Assembly (NCBI GenBank): GCA_942490535.1
Contig: CALNXQ010000002.1
Coordinates: 62,001-126,000, forward strand
Direction of reading: 5' to 3'
Length of the DNA stretch: 64,000 nucleotides
Source: JAEINY01 sp942490535
GTDB taxonomy: Bacteria; Bacteroidota; Bacteroidia; Bacteroidales; Marinilabiliaceae
Below the pieces are notes generated by a model. That model made no database searches and was not told the origin of the DNA. It saw nothing but the letters and a program-made list of their open reading frames with translations. Below are positions 24,337 to 33,833 of this stretch, piece after piece; positions within the stretch are counted from its first letter, which is position 1, and each line of letters begins with the position of its first letter. A program made the translations under genes and the position numbers.

Positions 24337-25398
24337 ATGGTGATGCATCCAAAACTCCTGGCCTGTAAAGCCCTATTCGTCGGACTTCCGTTTCTGCTGC
24401 TGTCTATTCTCTTTTCAGGCTGTGAAAGCAAACCGGTTCAAACCGCTTTCTACCATTGGGAGCAAAGTCTGAACCTGACGCCACCGGAGTTGACACTGCT
24501 GGACAAGACCCACACCTCAGATCTCTACCTGCGTATTTTCGATATTGATTACAAGAATAAAAGTGAGGCACCCGGTTTCTTATCCTCCTTGTCGGTACAA
24601 GAATTGCTGCCGGCGCAGCTCAACATCATTCCCTGCATTTACATTACTAACCGCAGTTTTAAAGGGGTGGATTTTGTACTCATCGACTCCCTGGCCCAAC
24701 GAACAGCCACCTATGTCAATTACATTGAGAAAAAAAGCGGTCTTACCTTTAGCCGGGAGATTCAGCTGGATTGCGACTGGACAGCGGGTACCCGTCAATA
24801 CTATTTTGCATTCCTGAAACACCTGCGCCAGTACCTGCCACAATTCGAAATACTATCGGCCACCATCCGCCTGCACCAGATTAAGTATCCCGATAAAACC
24901 GGCATTCCACCTGTGGACAAGGGTAGTCTGATGGTGTATAACATGGGTGATTTTGAAGATCCCAAGGCAGAGAATGCCATCTATGATAATGAAATTCTGA
25001 AGCAATACTTAACGATCAATAAGGCTTATCCACTTCCTCTGGATGTGGCCATGCCCACCTTCAACTGGGCGCTGGTCTTTCGCTTTGGCAAAGCCGTAAA
25101 AATCATTCATCACCCCCGGGTGGAGGCGCTAAAAGCAAAACCGGATCAATTCTCCCCCCTGGCCAATAACCGCTTTAAAGTGTTGAGAAACGGCTACTGG
25201 CAAGGTCTCTACCTCTACAAAGGCGATGTACTAAGGATTGACCAGGTGGCCCCTGAAGACATTAAAGCCGGCTTGCAACTCATCCGCCAGAGCGGCTTGA
25301 TCCATCCGGACAAAATCATCTATTACCACCTATTCGAAAACATTACACAACTATACACCCATGAAGATTTTAAAAGTTTTACTACTGTCTTTCATTAG
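24337..25398 (+). CDS. Lipoprotein of unknown function
   Basis: 353 residues with a lipoprotein signal (hydrophobic stretch, lipobox LFSGC, Cys29). The mature protein has repeated aromatic-rich beta/alpha segments such as LYLRIFDIDY, LNIIPCIYITNRSF and IQLDCDWTAGTRQYYFAFLKHLRQ, the last recalling TIM-barrel glycosidase-like folds, but I cannot name a family. Its 3' end overlaps the start of the next gene by 38 bp in another frame, so the two are very likely an operon and a functional pair at the envelope. Confidence 0.75.
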   Translation: MVMHPKLLACKALFVGLPFLLLSILFSGCESKPVQTAFYHWEQSLNLTPPELTLLDKTHTSDLYLRIFDIDYKNKSEAPGFLSSLSVQELLPAQLNIIPCIYITNRSFKGVDFVLIDSLAQRTATYVNYIEKKSGLTFSREIQLDCDWTAGTRQYYFAFLKHLRQYLPQFEILSATIRLHQIKYPDKTGIPPVDKGSLMVYNMGDFEDPKAENAIYDNEILKQYLTINKAYPLPLDVAMPTFNWALVFRFGKAVKIIHHPRVEALKAKPDQFSPLANNRFKVLRNGYWQGLYLYKGDVLRIDQVAPEDIKAGLQLIRQSGLIHPDKIIYYHLFENITQLYTHEDFKSFTTVFH

Positions 25399-27568
25399 CT
25401 TTTCAGCCCTTCAGCCAGTTAAAGCCTGCGGTGGATGGGAGGATTACGATACTTATTTCCGACTGTTCAAGCCGGGTTACATGGTGCCCGATAATGAATT
25501 TGGCCCCATCACCTATTCCGATGAGCCCTGGTCGAACATCAACAGCTGGTTCTCGTTTGAAGCGCAACATGAAGACAACATCTCGGCCTGGAAACGCTAT
25601 TTCCCCGTTGCCTTTCCGAAACAAGCGATTGAAGATTTCATCTACCGAACCAGTGAAGACGAGCTGTTGGCGGCCCTCAACAACGGGATGACGAGTACTA
25701 ATGCCGTATTGAACTGGATCCGGAATAATGACCGCAAGGTACTGGACTACCTCATCTTTGCCAAACAGTGCGAAGCGCCGTGTAATCCCCAGCCGCGTTA
25801 CTACTGGCAGGAAGAGGAAGCAGAGACAGATCCGACGATCATCCAAAACCTCATCACCAAAGGGCAGTCGTTCTACTCACGATGCCACAACTTCTTCCTG
25901 AAGGAACGTTATGCCTTTCAGCTGGTGAAGGTCATGCGCCATGCCGGACAATACGACGAATGCCTGGCTTTTTGGGAAAGCGCGTTTCCTGCTTCGCCCC
26001 AGTCCATGATGGATTACTGGGCGCTGGATCACATTGCCGGCGTGCAGCTCAAACAAGGGCAACAAACCGAGGGATGGAAGAAATTCCTGGAGGTATTTCA
26101 AAATTGTCCCAGCAAGCGTTACTCGGCCTATTACAGCATCAAAATAGAGACGGATGAAGAATGGGAGGCGCTGCTGAGTGGTTGCGACACGGATCAGCAA
26201 AAAGAAACCATGTACTTCATGCGGGCGTCACATCTGGGCAGTGTGGCCCTGGCGGATATCCAATCCATCTATGCCATCAATCCCAATTCGGTGTATCTAT
26301 CGGCTTTAATCAGTCGTGAGATCAATAAAATGGAGTCCATCCTGCTTCAAAACAGTGCCCAGGAGAACGTGTATTACCAACTCTATTTCAATGACACAAT
26401 CATCAATGAAGAGCTAATTAGCTACGTGGCGGCATTTCAGCAATTCCTAAATCAGGTGTTGGATGAAAAGAAAATTACCAATACCGACTTCTGGCGCATC
26501 AGCAATGCCTATACCTGTTTCCTGATTCAACAACCCGATGAAGCCAATGAGCATCTCGCAGCTGTCTCTACTGGTATTTCTGAAGAATTCACAAAGCAGG
26601 TGAGTATCATTGAGAACCTGTTACTATTGACTGATGCCAATAAACCAACCATTCAACGCCAAAATGAACTGGCTGATAACTGGAACATCGAAATAAAGGA
26701 TTTTGCCTTTTTCTTCATGCGTCATCCGGACAATCAACTCCCCTTTCCTTTGAACCAGGATGAACGCATGTATCAGCTGCGTGATCACCTGAACACAGAA
26801 AAGCTGGAAGCTTTGGTGAACCTGACCGAAAACTACGAGCAACTGAGTTGGTTTGCCAACTACATTCTGGAAACACATTACCTGCGCACCAGTAATGACA
26901 AGGGACAGGCCTTTAACCTGGACGTACTGAATGAGATGTTGGGTACGGCCTACCTGGCCGAAGATCATCCGGAACGGGCCATCGAAGCCTTTTCGAAATT
27001 GAGCGAAGGCTTTAAAGCCAGTAATGAAAATTTTAACCTGGACTATAATCCCTTCAACTACCTGGTCAACGACATTGATCGAAGTGCCTTGAAACCGGTT
27101 CAGTACAGCAAATTGAAGCTGGCGAAAACACTGCAAGCCATTCAACAAACCATTGATGCCGGAACAGCCACAGCCATGGATTATTACCTCCTGGGAAATG
27201 CCAGCTACAACACCACTTACTTTGGCTATGTGTGGAATGCCAAGGCCTATTACCGGTCGGGAAGCTGCTACACCGGTGTTTTCGATTGCTCCATGGCCCA
27301 CAGTTACTTCCTGCAGGCCGCCAACGCTACAGATGACCGGGAAATGCAGGCCAAATGTTACTACCTGGCGGCGAAAGCCAATCAAAACCTCTACCTCCTC
27401 GACCACACGACTAGCAAATGGCGCTGGACGGTTTCCATCAAGGAAGATGAATTAAGAAATGAAGGCTACCGGGAGGAGTTTGAAACACTAAAGGAAGACT
27501 ACCACGATACGGAGTTTTACAGTCGCATTATTGAAGAGTGTAAGTACTTTAATTTTTATGTGAACTAA
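25361..27568 (+). CDS. Large secreted helical-repeat protein of unknown function
   Basis: 735 residues. It begins with a signal peptide (MKILKVLLLSFISFSALQPVKA), then CGGWEDYDTYFRLFKPG. The remainder is a succession of helix pairs with TPR-like spacing (for example YDECLAFWESAFPASPQSMM and DHPERAIEAFSKLSEGFKAS), ending with aromatic-rich helices. It probably acts as a periplasmic or surface scaffold. The start lies 38 bp inside the upstream lipoprotein gene, and no alternative downstream start preserves the signal peptide. I do not recognise a named family. Confidence 0.78.
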   Translation: MKILKVLLLSFISFSALQPVKACGGWEDYDTYFRLFKPGYMVPDNEFGPITYSDEPWSNINSWFSFEAQHEDNISAWKRYFPVAFPKQAIEDFIYRTSEDELLAALNNGMTSTNAVLNWIRNNDRKVLDYLIFAKQCEAPCNPQPRYYWQEEEAETDPTIIQNLITKGQSFYSRCHNFFLKERYAFQLVKVMRHAGQYDECLAFWESAFPASPQSMMDYWALDHIAGVQLKQGQQTEGWKKFLEVFQNCPSKRYSAYYSIKIETDEEWEALLSGCDTDQQKETMYFMRASHLGSVALADIQSIYAINPNSVYLSALISREINKMESILLQNSAQENVYYQLYFNDTIINEELISYVAAFQQFLNQVLDEKKITNTDFWRISNAYTCFLIQQPDEANEHLAAVSTGISEEFTKQVSIIENLLLLTDANKPTIQRQNELADNWNIEIKDFAFFFMRHPDNQLPFPLNQDERMYQLRDHLNTEKLEALVNLTENYEQLSWFANYILETHYLRTSNDKGQAFNLDVLNEMLGTAYLAEDHPERAIEAFSKLSEGFKASNENFNLDYNPFNYLVNDIDRSALKPVQYSKLKLAKTLQAIQQTIDAGTATAMDYYLLGNASYNTTYFGYVWNAKAYYRSGSCYTGVFDCSMAHSYFLQAANATDDREMQAKCYYLAAKANQNLYLLDHTTSKWRWTVSIKEDELRNEGYREEFETLKEDYHDTEFYSRIIEECKYFNFYVN

Positions 27569-27645
27569 GCACAAAGATGGTGGTTTTAAAATCCAACTAG
27601 TTGTTTTATTTCATTTCTTTGCACAAATTATAGGATAAAAAGATA

Positions 27646-28788
27646 ATGGCAATTAACTATCAGAAAGTCCCTTCGCCTTGTTATGTATTGGATGAAGGAT
27701 TGTTGCGTAAAAACCTGGAGCTGATCCGGTCGGTTCGGGATGCGGCAGGTATTGATATCATTATGGCATTCAAAGCCTTCTCCATGTGGAGTGCTTTTCC
27801 CATCGTCCGCGAATACATCCCCAAAGCGACAGCCAGCTCCATTCATGAGGCACGCCTGGCTTTTGAAGAGATGGGTAGCAAAGCACATACCTATTCGCCA
27901 GCCTATACCGAACGGGAATTCCCGACCATCATGCAATACAGCAGTCACATCACCTTTAACTCACTGGCGCAATTTGAGCGCTTCTATCCCCTGGTGCAAG
28001 GGGCGGATGAGAAGATCTCGCTGGGCCTGCGTATCAACCCCCAATACAGTGATGTGGAGACGGACTTATACAATCCCTGTGCACCGGGATCACGATTGGG
28101 TATTGTGGCCGATCAACTGCCCGAAGTATTACCGGAAGGCATTGAAGGCTTGCATTTTCATACCTTGTGCGAATCGAGCTCCATCAATTTGGAAAATACA
28201 TTAAAAGCGGTCGAAGAGAAGTTTGGCAGCTACCTGAAGCAGGTGAAATGGATCAACATGGGGGGTGGTCACCTGATGACCCGAAAAGACTATGATACCC
28301 AACACCTGATCAACCTACTGAAAGCATTCAAAGCAAAATGGAATCTGGAAGTTATTCTGGAACCCGGCAGTGCCTTTGCCTGGCAAACGGGTGATTTAAT
28401 CGCATCTGTGGTAGATGTTGTCGAAAACAGCGGCATTAAAACAGCCATTCTGGATGTATCCTTCACAGCGCACATGCCCGATTGTCTGGAGATGCCCTAT
28501 AAACCGCGTATCACAGGTGCTTATCAGGAACCGGAAGAGGGTAAACCCACCTATCGCATAGGAGGGAACAGCTGCCTGGCGGGTGATTTTATGGGCTATT
28601 GGTCCTTCGATGAGGAACTAAAACCGGGTGATCAAGTTGTGTTTGAAGACATGATTCACTACACCATGGTGAAAACAACCATGTTCAACGGGGTACCTCA
28701 CCCGGCCATTGCCATCTGGAATGATGAGAGTGGTTTGCGAATTGTGCGGGAATTTAGCTACGAGGATTATAAAAACCGAATGTCGTAG
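27646..28788 (+). CDS. nspC: Carboxynorspermidine/carboxyspermidine decarboxylase
   Basis: 380 residues of the fold III PLP decarboxylase type. The PLP-binding Lys43 sits in IMAFKAFSMWS; GLHFHTLCESS and the C-terminal GNSCLAGDFMGYW (active-site Cys) are diagnostic. It removes the carboxyl group from carboxy(nor)spermidine, the last step of the polyamine route begun by the synthase at 11040-12233. It stands alone, with an inverted repeat downstream. Confidence 0.95.
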   Translation: MAINYQKVPSPCYVLDEGLLRKNLELIRSVRDAAGIDIIMAFKAFSMWSAFPIVREYIPKATASSIHEARLAFEEMGSKAHTYSPAYTEREFPTIMQYSSHITFNSLAQFERFYPLVQGADEKISLGLRINPQYSDVETDLYNPCAPGSRLGIVADQLPEVLPEGIEGLHFHTLCESSSINLENTLKAVEEKFGSYLKQVKWINMGGGHLMTRKDYDTQHLINLLKAFKAKWNLEVILEPGSAFAWQTGDLIASVVDVVENSGIKTAILDVSFTAHMPDCLEMPYKPRITGAYQEPEEGKPTYRIGGNSCLAGDFMGYWSFDEELKPGDQVVFEDMIHYTMVKTTMFNGVPHPAIAIWNDESGLRIVREFSYEDYKNRMS

Positions 28789-28835
28789 GTCAAATAAGTG
28801 CACAATGCAGGCTTGCATAGTCTTAGCAGATTGAT

Positions 28836-28906
28836 AAGTCCGGAGTTTTTAGTCCGGAGTCCGAAGACATCATTTTACGGACTTCGAACTGAATCCTTCG
28901 GACTCT
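28836..28906. terminator. Inverted repeats between nspC and the START-like gene
   Basis: GAGTCCGAAG (28857-28866) pairs with CTTCGGACTC (28896-28905), followed on the plus strand by TTTTG. A second pair, AGTCCGGA, is repeated at 28837 and 28851. The two genes converge here, and the structure could end both transcripts. Confidence 0.5.
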
Positions 28907-28912
28907 TTTGTA

Positions 28913-29299
28913 TTAATCAATTTCCAGAAAGGATTTGATGGCTCCCAGATAATACTCGTTCCAGCCTTCGGTGATTTCCTCGTAGGCATCTTCCGGGATG
29001 TTAGTGTGAATCACATCGACCTGAATTTTACCACCATCCTTAAAAAACTTAATGGTCGCAATAGAAGGCTCATCCTGCTCACCAAAATACCACTCCTGCA
29101 CGATGCGTGATTGGTCGACGAACTCAATGTTATGACCTGAGATATCCCCTTCCCACAATGAAAACTCAGAGCCGGGCTCGGTACTCATCACGGCCGGGTA
29201 CCCACTCCAAAGCTCAATGGCAAAGGGATTGGTGAAGGCCGCATACACATCTTCCAGCTCCGCTTTTATCTTTACACGTGTTCTTAATTCTTTCAACAT
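28913..29299 (-). CDS. START-like domain protein (SRPBCC/AHSA1 type)
   Basis: 128 residues from the ATG at 29299 (MLKELRTRVKIKAELEDVYAAF); a longer frame to 29374 would run through the terminator of the upstream gene. The sequence follows the small SRPBCC fold: an opening strand, TNPFAIELWSG, WEGDISGHNIEFVDQSRIVQEW, and a C-terminal helix (ITEGWNEYYLGAIKSFLE). Such proteins bind hydrophobic ligands or act as co-chaperones; the role here is unknown. Confidence 0.85.
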   Translation of the reverse strand: MLKELRTRVKIKAELEDVYAAFTNPFAIELWSGYPAVMSTEPGSEFSLWEGDISGHNIEFVDQSRIVQEWYFGEQDEPSIATIKFFKDGGKIQVDVIHTNIPEDAYEEITEGWNEYYLGAIKSFLEID

Positions 29300-29330
29300 A
29301 ATTGATTTCTTTTGACTGCAAAGAAACAAA

Positions 29331-29370
29331 AAAAGATCTTGCACGAAACCCACTTCCTGCAAGATCTTTA
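29331..29370 (-). terminator. Intrinsic terminator of the coiled-coil gene
   Basis: AAAGATCTTGCA pairs with TGCAAGATCTTT around 14 bases, with a T run when read on the minus strand. It separates this gene from the START-like gene. Confidence 0.85.
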
Positions 29371-29389
29371 CCAAACCCCTCTCATCCTT

Positions 29390-29761
29390 CTAAATGCCCA
29401 GTGCATTTACCAGATCCGTGACCCGATCCAGGTGTATCTTCGATATGCTTTCCATCTTTTTCCGCAACTGATCATGATCTATAAAATACTGATGATCCGT
29501 TGTGATGGGAAAATCCTTGTTGTAGTATTGAAGTTCATTCTCCTGCACCTTGATCCGATTCTGTAATTTCTTCAGTTGATCAATGTGCTCATCCAACACC
29601 ATTAATTCCACTTCATTGAGTTCGGTAAAATAAGTTTCGGCCTTGACTTCTTCATTTCGGTTCTTTAAAATCTCAATCTCTTTTATGAACAATGACAAGC
29701 GATTCTTCCACAGTTTATACTCAAAATCAAGATCTACCAGATTGATGTTTCCATTCTTCAT
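29390..29761 (-). CDS. Small coiled-coil protein of unknown function
   Basis: 123 residues, highly charged, with no signal peptide. Two long helices with coiled-coil character span about residues 10-85 (LWKNRLSLFIKEIEILKNRNEEV and LDEHIDQLKKLQNRIKVQENELQYY), ending in a short motif TDHQYFIDHDQLRKKMESISKIHLDRV. I do not recognise a named family; similar small proteins are common in Bacteroidota. It has its own terminator. Confidence 0.75.
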   Translation of the reverse strand: MKNGNINLVDLDFEYKLWKNRLSLFIKEIEILKNRNEEVKAETYFTELNEVELMVLDEHIDQLKKLQNRIKVQENELQYYNKDFPITTDHQYFIDHDQLRKKMESISKIHLDRVTDLVNALGI

Positions 29762-30117
29762 GATCTGTGCGCTTTAGGTTTCTAAGGTCTCAATAAGGTA
29801 GAAAGTATTTTTTAAAAACGCAACACTCGCTACCCCCAACCTGAATAAGCCAGAACCAAACAGGAATTTCTATTAATAAACCAATCCATCATTGGCTCGA
29901 TACAATATTTAACTTTGATGTACAACTCGCTTAAAAACAAACCACAAATCTCACAAATGCACACAAATAAATGAACTGCTTTGCAGTTCCCATTTGTGAT
30001 AATATGAGTCATTTGTGGTTCCAAATATCTGCGCAGCAGAAAGGATTTATCAAGTATTAATTTGTAGATCTATATTAAAAATTCTGCCGAAAAATACACG
30101 AATATTGCGTTAAGATA
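29762..30117. repeat. Gap with a CACAAAT/ATTTGTG inverted repeat
   Basis: ACCACAAATCTCACAAATG (about 29940-29958) is matched in reverse by CATTTGTG and CATTTGTGGT (about 29991-30020). This is the same style of long imperfect palindrome as at 12.3-12.7, 46.4 and 48.6 kb. No gene is visible in the rest of the gap. Confidence 0.6.
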
Positions 30118-30801
30118 TTAAGAAAACCATCCATCCAATTTTAAATCCATTGCATTTACATTTTCGGTCTCTACAAAAGGTACTTCCCCCCATAAAGCAT
30201 CCGGGAAATAAATTTTTAGATGCTTCTTAAGCACTAAGCCCGAGTCAACAGTAATTTCCGGAGCGGTGACGGGATAATGATTATAAATCACGCCGTACAC
30301 GGAGACGCCCCTGCTCTTTAAGACTTCCAGCGTCAATAAGGTATGATTAATGGACCCAAGCCTGCCGGATGTGACCAGGATAACCGGAAACTGGTGCTGC
30401 TGGATAAAATCAGCCACCAGGACATCGTGATTGATCGGCACCATCAACCCACCAACACCTTCCACCAGCACCTGCTGATGCTTTCTTTCAATGCTGCGGA
30501 TGGCCTGAATTAAGCGTTCCGGATCAATGACACGTCCTTCCATTTCAGCCGCCAAATGAGGTGAAGCGGGGAATTGAAACAAGTAGGGACACGTCTCGCC
30601 GCTTTTATCTTCAGCTCTTAACGCCTCTCCCATTAGCTCCCGGTGTTTGAGAATATCCTCAGACACCGTATCACAACCGGTCTGCGAGAGCTTCATGGTG
30701 ATGACATCGGCTCTCTTATCCTTTAAATATTTCCCCAACAAGCCGGTAACGATGGTTTTTCCGGCATCAGTATCAATGGCTGTTATAAAGTAGGTGGACA
30801 T
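30118..30801 (-). CDS. bioD: Dethiobiotin synthetase
   Basis: 227 residues. The P-loop is FITAIDTDAGKTIVTG (normally GTDTxVGKT; here A replaces V/G), with the Lys and Thr conserved. KLSQTGCD, EGVGGLMVPI and VILVTSGRLGSINHTLLT match the CO2/substrate and nucleotide regions. It closes the ureido ring of 7,8-diaminopelargonate. It is last in the minus-strand biotin operon, 80 bp after bioC. Confidence 0.94.
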   Translation of the reverse strand: MSTYFITAIDTDAGKTIVTGLLGKYLKDKRADVITMKLSQTGCDTVSEDILKHRELMGEALRAEDKSGETCPYLFQFPASPHLAAEMEGRVIDPERLIQAIRSIERKHQQVLVEGVGGLMVPINHDVLVADFIQQHQFPVILVTSGRLGSINHTLLTLEVLKSRGVSVYGVIYNHYPVTAPEITVDSGLVLKKHLKIYFPDALWGEVPFVETENVNAMDLKLDGWFS

Positions 30802-30881
30802 TTTTTAGATGATTAGATTATTAGATAATAGATAAAATGATTTGAGCCAAAATGAATTGAACTCCAGAAGGGTTTGACTAA

Positions 30882-31682
30882 TTAATCTTTTTTCTTCAGA
30901 ACCAACAAAAACGGATGATAGGTCAGCGGATAGCCTTCCAATTGGGCAAATTGTTGATAGTCCTCCTGAAACTGTAGCATGTCTCCTTTGGTCCATTGGG
31001 AGGTGGACACGCCATTTACTCCCGTATAGCGCATATGCTTCAACACCTCCATCGGGGACTCCAACCACAACTGACGGTGCCATTCTTTGGAAGCCACCAA
31101 TTCAAAATTAGCAGCGGCCGAATCAATCACTTGCTGCATCGATTGATAGTTGATCCCTTTACCGGTAATCGCCTTGATCTCACTGTAATTATCAGGACCA
31201 AACGATGACACCACCACGTAGCCTTCATCCACCAAAAGATCAGATAATTTAGCAAAGAATGGTTTCAACTCATCAATCCACTGGATGGTGGCACCTGACC
31301 AAACGACCTGCTGGGGTTCAGGAAACACAAGCTGTTCCGCATCTCCTCCTAGAAACTGATGCGATTCTACGTCACTGGCCAATACGATGGACTCCACTTT
31401 ACCAGCCATCTCCTCAACCAAATCATTGGTCACATATTTTTCAGCAGAAAAGCATTTTAAAATCTCCTGCGTCAGCAATCCGGTGCCACATCCCAACTCC
31501 AGCATCCGCTCCTGAAACGGTGCCAGATGCCAGGCGGCCATTTGCACCAAGGCCTGGGCCATTTCCTTTTGAACCGTGGCATGTGCATCATAGGTTTTAG
31601 AGGCGCAATGAAAGCGACGTTTTACCAAGGCTTTGTCAACACACATGGGTGATTGTGAAGGTGTGGAGGTGTTTGCTGGCAT
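30882..31682 (-). CDS. bioC: Malonyl-ACP O-methyltransferase
   Basis: 266 residues. The SAM-binding motif I is MLELGCGTGLLTQEIL; YVTNDLVEEM, GDAEQLVFPEPQQVVWSGATIQWI and the BioC-specific N-terminus ALVKRRFHCASKTYDAHATVQKEMA support the call. It methylates malonyl-ACP so that fatty-acid synthesis can extend it to pimeloyl-ACP. The in-frame ATG at 31646 (twelve residues in) is a plausible alternative start. It lies between bioG and bioD. Confidence 0.93.
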   Translation of the reverse strand: MPANTSTPSQSPMCVDKALVKRRFHCASKTYDAHATVQKEMAQALVQMAAWHLAPFQERMLELGCGTGLLTQEILKCFSAEKYVTNDLVEEMAGKVESIVLASDVESHQFLGGDAEQLVFPEPQQVVWSGATIQWIDELKPFFAKLSDLLVDEGYVVVSSFGPDNYSEIKAITGKGINYQSMQQVIDSAAANFELVASKEWHRQLWLESPMEVLKHMRYTGVNGVSTSQWTKGDMLQFQEDYQQFAQLEGYPLTYHPFLLVLKKKD

Positions 31683-31742
31683 CTTTATCGATTTTTGAAT
31701 TATAGGAAATACAATTGAAATATATTGATGTATAGTCGATCA

Positions 31743-32414
31743 TCAAACGGTAACAGTTAACACTTCATCCCAGCTGCTAAATGCGAAGAAACAAAAATGC
31801 CCTTGCTCCAACTCGATGATGGGTACTCGCCCGGCCCAGAATGCTTTTTGGTTAGCCGTGGGGATAATCCGATCATCTGTACCAATGATGGCTTGCGTAT
31901 AAAAGCCCTCTTTCATCTTACCCACCTGAAAATGTTGAGTCAACAGAAACAATTCATTCTCCACCTCATCCAGCTTGCGTTGTGGCTTAATCGCATCAAA
32001 ACGTTGCCAGTCGGCCGCACCATGAAGCATGCGACGCTGAAATTTCTCCAGGTTACGTGCCGACAAATTCGTGAGTGTCCCGAGAATGATCGGTTCCGGT
32101 ATTCCATATTGAGCACTCACCGGTTGAAACGTACCGTTTATGGCAATGGCTGATTGAAGCTGATCCTTCAATGGCATCAACACACATTGGGCCACCCAAA
32201 CACCAAACGACCAGGCCACCACATGAACCTCTTTATAGGCATGTACTGCATTAAAAGCTTCCTCCGGAAAGGTCAGATCCCGGTAATCATTCAACATCAA
32301 CACATCGTAATTGACACTTTGCAAGTGCTCAAACGGATGCTCATCACATCCCCATCCATTGAAGAAAAGGATGAGTTTTTCAGTATTATTTTGATGTAAC
32401 CAAGTTTGGTTCAT
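31743..32414 (-). CDS. bioG: Pimeloyl-ACP methyl ester esterase, BioG type
   Basis: 223 residues of the DUF452/BioG alpha/beta-hydrolase family. Signatures: LILFFNGWGCDEHPFEHL, nucleophile Ser in VVAWSFGVWVA, likely Asp in IIGTDDRIIP and His in LEQGHFCFF. It removes the methyl ester from pimeloyl-ACP methyl ester, ending chain extension; it replaces BioH. It lies 60 bp upstream of bioC, its functional partner. Confidence 0.92.
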   Translation of the reverse strand: MNQTWLHQNNTEKLILFFNGWGCDEHPFEHLQSVNYDVLMLNDYRDLTFPEEAFNAVHAYKEVHVVAWSFGVWVAQCVLMPLKDQLQSAIAINGTFQPVSAQYGIPEPIILGTLTNLSARNLEKFQRRMLHGAADWQRFDAIKPQRKLDEVENELFLLTQHFQVGKMKEGFYTQAIIGTDDRIIPTANQKAFWAGRVPIIELEQGHFCFFAFSSWDEVLTVTV

Positions 32415-32487
32415 AGTTCTTGATTCATAATTTTACTACTAAAAGGAAAATGGCTAAGCACCTGTTCCTATCTCCATCTATTTCCAA

Positions 32488-33660
32488 TTATTTCCTTAAA
32501 TAATCCTTTATACAACCAACCAATTCCTTCAATGGCTCCGGATTTAGATGAGCCGTCAGCGACAAGCGCAATCGGGCCGTATGTTCCGGTACCGTGGGCG
32601 GGCGAATGGGAAACACTAAAAATCCGTTTTGCCGCAGATGATTGGACAACTGAATCGCCACTTCATTTTCCCCCACCATGATGGGCAAAATATGACTTGC
32701 CGCCGTCGGAATACCGGCCTCCGTCAAGTCATTACTTAACTGACCGGCCAAATGAGCCAGGCGTGCCCTTTCTTGCGTGAATCCGGCCATGCGCTCCAAA
32801 ATGAACTTGGACCAGGCCATGTTAATGGGCGGTAAAGCAGTGGTAAAAAGCAAGGTGCGGGCTTTGTTGACCAATACCTCTTTGAATGTTTGATGAAACA
32901 CCGCAAAGGCTCCTACCGATGCATAGGCTTTGCCCAAGGTACCAACCAAAATGTCAATGCGGTCCAGAACACGTTGCTCTTCGCAAGTCCCGAGGCCTTT
33001 CAGGCCTTTAACACCCACCGCATGCGCCTCATCCACATACAAAAACGCATTATGATGTGCCTTTAGATTGGCCAGTACACGTAAATCCGCTTCATCACCA
33101 TCCATACTGAAAACCGATTCAGTAACAATGAATACATGACGATACTGATGCCGCTTTTTAGTCAGAATATCATCCAGGTGATGATAATCCAGGTGACGGT
33201 AACGCACATGATCGGCCTGACTCAGACGGATACCGTCAATCATACTGGCATGACACAGCTTATCGGATAAAATCAAATCCTGCTTATCCGTCAAAGCTGG
33301 CAAGATGCCCACATTGGCATGGTAACCACTGTTAAAGAACAAGGCGGCCTGGCTGCCATAAGCTTGCTTGAACAGCTCCTCAGTCTCGTCATACAAAGCG
33401 AAATTACCAGTTAGTAAACGGGATGAACAGGCTCCGAATTGCAACCATTCGGGATGCTCTGCCAGCAAGGCCGAAAACTCCGCCTTCAAACCGGAATCAT
33501 CCGTCAATCCCAGGTAATCGTTGGACGAGAGATTCAGTAAATGCCCGCCCTTATAAGTGCAATATCCGTTTCCCTCGGGAAGGATCGCATTCAGCTGGCG
33601 CGACAAGCCCTTTTGAGCGATGCTATCTATTTGTTGCTGGTAATGGTTCATGATGTACAT
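32488..33660 (-). CDS. bioF: 8-amino-7-oxononanoate synthase
   Basis: 390 residues of the alpha-oxoamine synthase family. LSSNDYLGLTDDSG, FNSGYHANVGIL, VDEAHAVGVKGLKGLG and the PLP lysine in VGTLGKAYASVGAF are present. It condenses pimeloyl-ACP with alanine. The ATG at 33651 (MNHYQQQID) three residues in may be the true start. It is followed by bioG after 73 bp. Confidence 0.94.
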   Translation of the reverse strand: MYIMNHYQQQIDSIAQKGLSRQLNAILPEGNGYCTYKGGHLLNLSSNDYLGLTDDSGLKAEFSALLAEHPEWLQFGACSSRLLTGNFALYDETEELFKQAYGSQAALFFNSGYHANVGILPALTDKQDLILSDKLCHASMIDGIRLSQADHVRYRHLDYHHLDDILTKKRHQYRHVFIVTESVFSMDGDEADLRVLANLKAHHNAFLYVDEAHAVGVKGLKGLGTCEEQRVLDRIDILVGTLGKAYASVGAFAVFHQTFKEVLVNKARTLLFTTALPPINMAWSKFILERMAGFTQERARLAHLAGQLSNDLTEAGIPTAASHILPIMVGENEVAIQLSNHLRQNGFLVFPIRPPTVPEHTARLRLSLTAHLNPEPLKELVGCIKDYLRK

Positions 33661-33833
33661 CTAATGTTTCAGGTTGCAAGTTCCAAGTTCAGAATCCGGA
33701 ATTCATTAATCGTCATTCTTGATTTTTGAAATACATTGAAATAGTTGGAATTATTACCATCGTGTTCTTGCTATTAAGAGGGTGATTATATTATTGAGCG
33801 GGTGACTAACAATTAGCACTCATAATCATCCAC

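Noticed and set aside
26624..27406. 260-codon frame antisense to the 735-residue protein
   Set aside because: Shadow frame with composition typical of antisense translation; no start signal.
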